This document shows positions 34,956 to 40,286 of a DNA stretch of 40,286 nucleotides, piece by piece. Numbering within the stretch: position 1 is the stretch's first letter; each line of letters starts with the position of its first letter. Made by a program: the position numbers and the translations under genes. This DNA comes from Silicimonas sp. Lineage in GTDB: Bacteria; Pseudomonadota; Alphaproteobacteria; Rhodobacterales; Rhodobacteraceae. The notes under the pieces are model-generated. The model was not told where the DNA came from. It was given only the letters and a program-made list of their open reading frames with translations, and made no database searches. The stretch spans positions 1 to 40,286 of the forward strand of contig JAJEFO010000033.1 of the NCBI GenBank assembly GCA_022820365.1, in the 5' to 3' direction.

Positions 34956-36020
34956 CTACTGCGTGTCCGTCATCCGGACCATGTCAATTTCGGCCTCGAC
35001 ATCGGCAACCGCACCGACAAGCGCGTCGTAGATGCGCGCTCCGCCGTCCACGTTGGACTTGAACCAGTCATAGACCGGTGATGCGGCGTCCTTGAACATC
35101 GCCTTCTCGTCGGGTGTCGGCACGTAGATGTCGCCGCCGCCGGCCTGGAAGTCCTGGTAGGCCTGGATCGACTTGCGCTTAGGGCTTGCGAACGTGGCCT
35201 GCTGCAGCGCGTAGAACCCGTCGGAAACGACGTTGCGCAGGGCCGGGTCAAGCGACATGAACCTGTCGTTGTTCATGAACCACAGGGCGCCCATGTAGGC
35301 ATGGCCGTCAAGCGTGACGTACTGCAGCCCGGCATCCGGGAACTTCATGTTCATGATGTCGGTGATGCCGTTCTTGGAACCCTCGACGACGCCGGTCTGG
35401 AAGGACGTGAAGAGTTCCGGCCACGGAATCGGCGTCGGCGATGCGCCGAGAGCCTTGACGAGCTCCTGCGGCAGGTCGGCGACGACCGTCCGGATTTTCA
35501 GCCCTTCCATGTCGGAGGGCTGCGTGACGCGCCGCTGGGTGTTGGCGAAGTTGCGCCAGCCGCCGGTGTTCCCGATCGTCATGAGCCGCACCGCACCGTC
35601 GGAAGTCTCGGCCACCATGTCCTGCATCGTCTTAACGAAGGGAGATCCGTTCGCGAGCACCGCCTCGGCCACCCGGTCGTCGGACATCAGGTAGGGCAGG
35701 TCGAGGACTTGCACGAACGGGAAGATGTTGGCCGTGCCGCCCGAGGTCTGGATCACGATGTCGATGTTGCCGTCGGCAATGCCGGCAAGGCATTCCGAAC
35801 CGTTGGAACAGAGCTGCGTGCCTATGAACAGCTCGACCTCGATGGCGCCGTTCGACGCCTGTTCGACGTAATTCTTGAAGACCACGAGGCCGTCATAGTC
35901 CTCGTCGTTCTCGTTCGAGTTCGCTGTCGCCCTCAGCTTGATGGTCTCGGCGGAGACCGCGATCGCCGAGCCAAGGGACAGTGCCGCGGCAAAGGCGGCG
36001 ATGGTCAGGTGTTTCAGCAT
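34956..36020 (-). CDS. dctP: TRAP transporter substrate-binding protein (DctP)
   Basis: 354 residues with a near-perfect AAGGAGG ribosome site before ATG 36018-36020. A signal peptide (M-L-K-H-L-T-I-A-A-F-A-A-A-L-S-L-G-S to A-V-S-A) precedes the mature protein. A-N-S-N-E-N-D-E-D-Y, the P-Y-L-M-S-D-D region, W-R-N-F-A-N-T and L-K-I-R-T-V with P-W-P-E-L-F-T-S-F-Q-T-G-V-V-E-G match the DctP family, including the E-G-x-x-N-G substrate loop. It captures an organic acid or similar solute in the periplasm. It is the last gene of dctQMP, 64 bp after dctM, and its strong ribosome site fits the need for excess binding protein. Confidence 0.93.
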   Translation of the reverse strand: MLKHLTIAAFAAALSLGSAIAVSAETIKLRATANSNENDEDYDGLVVFKNYVEQASNGAIEVELFIGTQLCSNGSECLAGIADGNIDIVIQTSGGTANIFPFVQVLDLPYLMSDDRVAEAVLANGSPFVKTMQDMVAETSDGAVRLMTIGNTGGWRNFANTQRRVTQPSDMEGLKIRTVVADLPQELVKALGASPTPIPWPELFTSFQTGVVEGSKNGITDIMNMKFPDAGLQYVTLDGHAYMGALWFMNNDRFMSLDPALRNVVSDGFYALQQATFASPKRKSIQAYQDFQAGGGDIYVPTPDEKAMFKDAASPVYDWFKSNVDGGARIYDALVGAVADVEAEIDMVRMTDTQ

Positions 36021-36052
36021 TTTCTTACCTCCTTGTGGTCTGCTGGTTAGAC

Positions 36053-36115
36053 GTCATTGAACGAAGCTGGTCAACCGCGTGCCGTCATTGGACGAACCCG
36101 GTCAACCGCGGGACC
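36053..36115. repeat. Imperfect tandem duplication of the dctM 3' end
   Basis: The 31 bases at 36053-36083 match those at 36084-36114 at 26 positions (both begin GTCATTG and contain GGTCAACCGCG). The second copy covers the last codons and stop of dctM; the first lies just beyond the stop. Confidence 0.75.
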
Positions 36116-37560
36116 GTCATGGAAATCGCCGGAATGTAGGTTATCAGGAAGATGACCACAATCTCGATGGCGAGGAAGGGCAGAATCGACTTCGCAATGG
36201 TCTCGACGCGCTCGCCGGAGACCGACGAGGCCACGAACAGGACGAGGCCCATCGGCGGCGTCGCGAGGCCGACCGTCAGGTTGACGCTCATGATGATCGC
36301 GAAGTGCACCGGGTGCACGCCGAGGTCGACGAAGACCGGACCGAGGATGGGTCCGAGAATGATGATCGCCGGGCCCGCATCCAGGAACATGCCCACGACG
36401 AAGAGAAGCAGGTTGATCAGGAACAGCAGGATCAGCGGGTTCTCGGAAAGGCCGAGGATGAAGTCGGCGAGAATCTGCGGCGCATAGCTCAGCGAAACCA
36501 CCGTCTTGAACGCAAGCGCGGCGCCGACGAGAAGCAGGATGACGGCGCTGGTCATCGCGGCGCGCGCCAAGACGTCCGGCAGGTCCCGGATCGTCATCGT
36601 GCGCAGGATCAGGAACGCCACGATTATCGCGTAGGCCACCGCGACTGCGGCGGCCTCGGTCGGCGTGAAGACGCCTGCGAGGATTCCGCCCAGGATCAGG
36701 ATCGGCGTCTGCATCGGCACGACGGCGCGCTTGCAGACCATGCGGAAGTCGCTGGACACGGCGCGTCGCAGCCCGAGCATGAACCCGTGCGCCACCAGGA
36801 AGCCGGCACCGAGTGCCAGCCATTCGGCAAGGGCGGTCGGCGCTTCGCCGAGTGGCACGAGCTGGGCAAGGAGCCAGCCGATGTTGAGGCGGACGATGAC
36901 GAAGGAGAACCAGTATTCCGTGCGTCCGAGCTCGACGCCGGTCGTCACGACGCGTCTCGCGGGCGGCAGCTCGTAGCGGTCGGCGACGGCCCGGACCATG
37001 AACATCAGCCCGACGCCCACGAGGATGCCGGGCACGATGCCCGCGAGGAAGAGGGCGGCCACGGATTCGCCCATCACGTAGGCATAGATGATCATGATGC
37101 CCGATGGCGGGATTATCGGGCCGATGACCGACGAGGCGGCGGTGATCGCGGCGGCGAAGCGGCGCGTGTAGCCCTCTTTCTCCATAGCCGGAATCAGCAT
37201 GGAGCCGAGCGCCGAGGTGTCCGCCACGGCCGAGCCGGAAAGGCCCGCGAACATGATGGAGGACAGGATGTTGACCTGCGCCAGGCCGCCCCGGAGATGC
37301 CCGATGAGCGCCTGCGAGAACTCGACGATCCTGATGGTTATGCCGCCCCTGTTCATGAGCTCCCCGGCCAGCATGAAGAACGGGATGGCCATGAGCGGGA
37401 AGCTGTCCATGCCGTTGTAGACGTTGCGGTAGAGCAGCGAGATGTCCTTTTCCTGACCTGCGAGCCAGAGCAGGATGCCGGGTGCGGCGATCAGCCCGAA
37501 GAAGACCGGGAGCCCGATCGCCAGGAACAGCAGGAAGGCAGGGAGGAACCAGATCAGCAT
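36085..37560 (-). CDS. dctM: TRAP transporter large permease (DctM)
   Basis: 491 residues, starting at ATG 37558-37560, 8 bp after the dctQ stop. It is a highly hydrophobic protein with about 13 membrane helices. Family stretches include M-A-I-P-F-F-M-L-A-G-E-L-M-N, S-G-S-A-V-A-D, I-P-P-S-G-I-M-I-I-Y and L-A-T-P-P-M-G-L-V-L-F. The subunit is the ion-coupled translocation channel of tripartite transporters. It is longer than many DctM proteins (about 430) because of an extra loop region near residues 180-270. The terminal residues lie in the small duplication noted separately. Confidence 0.92.
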   Translation of the reverse strand: MLIWFLPAFLLFLAIGLPVFFGLIAAPGILLWLAGQEKDISLLYRNVYNGMDSFPLMAIPFFMLAGELMNRGGITIRIVEFSQALIGHLRGGLAQVNILSSIMFAGLSGSAVADTSALGSMLIPAMEKEGYTRRFAAAITAASSVIGPIIPPSGIMIIYAYVMGESVAALFLAGIVPGILVGVGLMFMVRAVADRYELPPARRVVTTGVELGRTEYWFSFVIVRLNIGWLLAQLVPLGEAPTALAEWLALGAGFLVAHGFMLGLRRAVSSDFRMVCKRAVVPMQTPILILGGILAGVFTPTEAAAVAVAYAIIVAFLILRTMTIRDLPDVLARAAMTSAVILLLVGAALAFKTVVSLSYAPQILADFILGLSENPLILLFLINLLLFVVGMFLDAGPAIIILGPILGPVFVDLGVHPVHFAIIMSVNLTVGLATPPMGLVLFVASSVSGERVETIAKSILPFLAIEIVVIFLITYIPAISMTVPRLTGFVQ

Positions 37561-37568
37561 GCCGCGCC

Positions 37569-38156
37569 CTACTCAGCCATGATCTCGTCTTCGGGCGGCC
37601 CGAGGTCGGCCAGGTCGTCCCTGCCGCCCAGGACCGTTATGAGCGAGCGAAGGAACAGCTCGACGTTCACGACGAACAGCAGGACGACGCCGACGAAGAA
37701 CGACATCATCATCCACTGGCGCGGCACCTTCACCCACTCCAGGTCCAGGTTGACGTAGTAGAGCGAAGCCGTCTTGGCGCGCGACATGAAGCCCGTGACC
37801 TCGCCCAGGCCAATGTCGATGCCCCAGCCAAGAACGGTTCCGGCGATGGTCAGAAGGAGCAGGGAGAGCAGGGCGGCAGCGCGTTCAGGAAGGGCGCGGA
37901 CCAGCATGTCGATGGCGACGAATCCGCCTCGGCGATAGGCCAGGGGCGCGATCAGGCCGGTCATCCAGAGCATGGCGAAGCGCGCGGCCTCGTCGGGCCA
38001 GGGCAGGGGATTGTTCAGGACGTAGCGGAAGAAGACCTGGATCAGGATGGCAATGACCATCAGCGCGATCGCGACGATCGCCACGGCTCGGCCGAGTTGC
38101 AACACGAATTCGTTGAAGGTCTGAAACGGAAGCAAGAGCCAGTGCAGCAGCTTCAA
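37569..38156 (-). CDS. dctQ: TRAP transporter small permease (DctQ)
   Basis: 195 residues if it begins at TTG 38154-38156, which has GAGGAA six bases upstream; no ATG is nearby, and upstream codons give a non-family, charged extension. Four membrane helices are visible. The motif F-F-R-Y-V-L-N-N-P-L-P-W-P-D-E-A-A-R-F is the DctQ signature. The subunit links DctP to DctM at the inner membrane. First gene of the dctQMP operon. A TTG start probably keeps its synthesis low. Confidence 0.88.
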   Translation of the reverse strand: MKLLHWLLLPFQTFNEFVLQLGRAVAIVAIALMVIAILIQVFFRYVLNNPLPWPDEAARFAMLWMTGLIAPLAYRRGGFVAIDMLVRALPERAAALLSLLLLTIAGTVLGWGIDIGLGEVTGFMSRAKTASLYYVNLDLEWVKVPRQWMMMSFFVGVVLLFVVNVELFLRSLITVLGGRDDLADLGPPEDEIMAE

Positions 38157-38465
38157 TTCGCGTTCCTCGTTCTCGCCCGTCCGGCCCCGATGTTCCGTGC
38201 CGGGCGGCTCCCTGCATCTGGCCGCCGTGAACGGAAGCGTTCCCCCAGGCACGGTGCCGGATCATTCATGGCACCTTGCTGACACAATTGCACCGGACCA
38301 TCAAGGGGACGCGCGCGCGGCGGGGCGCGAGTTCCGGGGCAGCTTTCTCGAGCAATGCTCGGATCGCGGCAACAGGTCACGCAATCCGGCGTCTCGCAGC
38401 CAGCATCACGGACCCTGTCGCCTGCCTCTGGCAAACCCCTGGCGTCCGGGGTAGCTACGCACCCC
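38157..38465. other. Divergent intergenic region of dctQ and the helicase
   Basis: This 309-bp spacer must hold both promoters. I found no convincing -35/-10 pair, palindrome or small gene. Confidence 0.4.
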
Positions 38466-39995
38466 ATGTCGCTTCCCGCCGCAGAGTTTTCCGAGGATCA
38501 GGCAGAGGCCTTTGATCGCATCGCCGAGGTGATGCTGGCTGCCGGCGTCAACATGGAGAAGGCAGTCGCGAAGCGACGCCCGCGCGGCAAGCGGAACGTG
38601 GTGGCCGTGATCGGCAAGGCCGGTTCGGGCAAGACGCTGCTGCTGGCGCATCTCGCACAATCCCTTTCCGATGCCGGAGTGGAGACTGTCGGCGGCGACT
38701 ACGAGGGGCGACGGACGAAGAGCGCTCGCACGCTGGCGGTTCTCGCGCCGACGAACAAGGCGGCGAGCGTTCTGCGCTCGCACGACGTGCAGGCAACGAC
38801 GATTCACCGAATTCTCTACACGCCGGTCTACGATCCGGAATACGAAAAGATTGCCGAGTGGCTTACGGGCCGTCGCAAAAAGCCCAAGACCGAGGCGGTG
38901 ACCGAGGAGGCGCTGGATCGGGCGGCAGAGTTCTACAAGAAGCAGCCCTCGATTCCGGGAGCAATGGCCGTCGTGGGCGTGAAGGGTTCGGATTTCATCA
39001 AGGGGTGGCAGCGACGTGACGATCCGCTGGACATCGGGTTCGTGGACGAAGCGTCCATGCTTGACGCCGAGCAGTTCAAGGACCTGCAGGAGATATTCCC
39101 GACGCTCGTGATGTTTGGCGATCCGGCCCAGCTCGCGCCCGTGAACCAGTCGGGCGAAATGGTCTTCGATGCCCTTCCCCAGCCCCAGAAGCTCTCCCTC
39201 AGTCGCATCCATCGCCAGGAGACGGACAATCCCGTGCTAGGACTTGCTCACGCCCTTGCTGACGAGGAACTGACCTTCGAGGGTTTCGAGCGTATGGTCG
39301 AAGACGTCGCCAGGAATGACAGCCGGGTGGTGCTTGCCTCCCGCGTCGATGCCACGCTGATGGCGCGGTCTCCCGTGCTCGTCTGGCGAAACGCGACGAG
39401 AATTCGCCTGATACATGCGTTCCGGTCCGCCCACGACGCACCGCCGGATCAGCTCCTTCCCGGCGAGCCCCTGATCTGCGACGGGATGGAGTTGCCGTTC
39501 AAGCATCGGATGAAGCGGCTCGATCTTGAGGCCCGGGGCCTGATCAAGGGCGCCCAGGCGATCTTCCTTGGCCGCGGTGACCGCTCCGGGTTTGCGCGCG
39601 TGCACGTGATCGGAGCGGCGGAGCCCCAGGTGTCCGTGGCATCAATCATCAAGATCGAGATGCCGGGGCAAGACGAGCCGAACATCGTTACGGCGGCGCA
39701 AATGGGCGCCGCGTTCCTGCATGGCGCGGCGGTGACGATCCACAAGGCGCAGGGTTCCCAATGGAAGGACGTGCAGGTCTTTGCGCCCGATCTCTACGCC
39801 GCGTACCGCTCCGAGCGCATGGAGGCCGGAATTCCGCTCTGGAAGCGCCTGGCCTACGTGGCGATCACGCGGGCGGAGGAGCGGTTGCACTGGGTGACGC
39901 GTTACAGGATGAGGAAGCCCGCAGCGCCTCTTGGAACCAGCGACATGGAGAGGCGGGCGGCGCCGTTCACGCTTTCGGCGGAGGAGGAGACTTGA
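38466..39995 (+). CDS. RecD/Dda-like SF1B DNA helicase
   Basis: 509 residues from ATG 38466. Helicase motifs: G-K-A-G-S-G-K-T (50-57, motif I), L-A-P-T-N-K-A-A (Ia), F-V-D-E-A-S-M (D194-E195, motif II), F-G-D-P-A-Q-L-A-P-V (III), S-R-I-H-R-Q (IV), V-T-I-H-K-A-Q-G-S-Q (V) and Y-V-A-I-T-R-A (VI). The order and the A-I-T-R-A ending are those of RecD2/Dda helicases, which unwind 5' to 3'. No RecBC partner genes are near, so it most likely works as a stand-alone repair or replication helicase. About 40 residues around the region 130-175 (K-K-P-K-T-E-A-V) form an insert between motifs Ia and II. Confidence 0.88.
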   Translation: MSLPAAEFSEDQAEAFDRIAEVMLAAGVNMEKAVAKRRPRGKRNVVAVIGKAGSGKTLLLAHLAQSLSDAGVETVGGDYEGRRTKSARTLAVLAPTNKAASVLRSHDVQATTIHRILYTPVYDPEYEKIAEWLTGRRKKPKTEAVTEEALDRAAEFYKKQPSIPGAMAVVGVKGSDFIKGWQRRDDPLDIGFVDEASMLDAEQFKDLQEIFPTLVMFGDPAQLAPVNQSGEMVFDALPQPQKLSLSRIHRQETDNPVLGLAHALADEELTFEGFERMVEDVARNDSRVVLASRVDATLMARSPVLVWRNATRIRLIHAFRSAHDAPPDQLLPGEPLICDGMELPFKHRMKRLDLEARGLIKGAQAIFLGRGDRSGFARVHVIGAAEPQVSVASIIKIEMPGQDEPNIVTAAQMGAAFLHGAAVTIHKAQGSQWKDVQVFAPDLYAAYRSERMEAGIPLWKRLAYVAITRAEERLHWVTRYRMRKPAAPLGTSDMERRAAPFTLSAEEET

Positions 39996-40109
39996 ACCGG
40001 AGGCGGCGGATCGAGTGGCTCTCGCAGGAGGTGAGCAAGGGACCTGGCATTCGGGCACGGGGAACGGCTTGATCTGTCTGCAGGGCCGCCCGTTCCCGGG
40101 CCGGTCGAA

Positions 40110-40165
40110 CCCTGTCCGCACGCGAAGGCCGGGCCGACGTGCGGACAGGGGCTCTTATGAGCCCC
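40110..40165. terminator. Two overlapping hairpins
   Basis: CCCTGTCCGCACG (40110-40122) pairs perfectly with CGTGCGGACAGGG (40138-40150). GGGGCTC-TTAT-GAGCCCC (40148-40165) forms a second perfect hairpin. They share three Gs and would compete. They lie between the helicase end and a reverse-strand frame, so they probably terminate one or both. Confidence 0.5.
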
Positions 40166-40167
40166 AC

Positions 40168-40286
40168 TCAGTCAAGCCCTTTTTCCCGTCCCCCTTCAAA
40201 TCCATATCGAAAGGGTTGTTGTTGCTGTCCTGTGGGCTCGTGGGCCGGCCCGAAGGGCTCGTTCACAAATCCACAGGACCAGCCCG
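40168..40286 (-). CDS. C-terminal part of an unidentified reverse-strand protein (truncated at window edge)
   Basis: An open frame enters from the right edge and ends at TGA 40168-40170. It reads F-V-N-E-P-F-G-P-A-H-E-P-T-G-Q-Q-Q-Q-P-F-R-Y then G-G-R-E-K-G-L-D, a hydrophilic, protein-like tail, and is followed by two hairpins. A second open frame in the same direction (N-N-N-P-F-D-M-D-L-K ending at a TAA inside the hairpin) is a competing reading. Family unknown. Confidence 0.35.
   Translation of the reverse strand, partial: GWSCGFVNEPFGPAHEPTGQQQQPFRYGFEGGREKGLD

Noticed and set aside
36079-37758. Forward open frame of 559 codons opposite dctM and dctQ
   Set aside because: Extremely rich in D, E, H and R without family motifs, and entirely antisense to clear TRAP permease genes.
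39994-40072. Possible 26-codon TTG-started peptide after the helicase gene
   Set aside because: It has a GGAGGAG upstream and overlaps the helicase stop, but is too short and low in complexity to support as a gene.

Overview
The window reads as a GC-rich alphaproteobacterial chromosome, most likely Rhodobacterales or a close relative. The evidence is a divergent ethylmalonyl-CoA mutase / crotonyl-CoA carboxylase-reductase pair (core of the ethylmalonyl-CoA pathway), a DctQ-DctM-DctP TRAP transporter, a deoD phosphorylase and a RecD/Dda-like helicase. The taxon is an inference from gene content and order; no rRNA or tRNA gene is visible.

Positions 1-2600 are an insertion-sequence graveyard. 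A broken carboxyltransferase/KipI-like gene start is followed by a complete IS5/IS427-type element (two-frame transposase, TA target duplication). Next comes an IS630-type element that has itself been hit by a 278-bp non-coding element (5-bp target duplication) and carries a nonsense codon.

Positions 2700-23650 are a defence island. A tightly coupled, co-directional operon (2824-16734) encodes an HTH-SNF2-like helicase with a C-terminal DUF3883-like domain, a MNT nucleotidyltransferase and HEPN pair, a DUF2806-like protein, a large DUF1156-type adenine methylase, an ABC/OLD-like ATPase with a small Toprim-like protein, and a DUF499-type ATPase. Most junctions are 4-bp ATGA/GTGA overlaps, so the parts are probably co-translated. 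The helicase-methylase-DUF499 ATPase core resembles the DISARM-related set that I recall being called Hma. The two inserted pairs look like accessory abortive modules. Downstream lie an unknown basic protein, about 1 kb of decayed DNA, an AT-rich membrane protein with a Mrr-like domain, and, on the opposite strand, a 1399-residue Avs-like STAND NTPase with an N-terminal Cap4/DUF4297-like nuclease.

From 23683 onward the DNA is mostly ordinary chromosome: deoD, ecm <> ccr, a YbdK-type carboxylate-amine ligase, a HigBA-like toxin-antitoxin locus whose toxin frame contains a stop, a di-heme peroxidase-like gene with a doubtful start, a Sel1-repeat protein, a phytanoyl-CoA dioxygenase-like enzyme, the TRAP transporter, the helicase, and a truncated reverse-strand frame at the right edge. 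Intergenic stretches of 28130-28585, 29765-30275 and 31061-32026 hold little that can be recognised.
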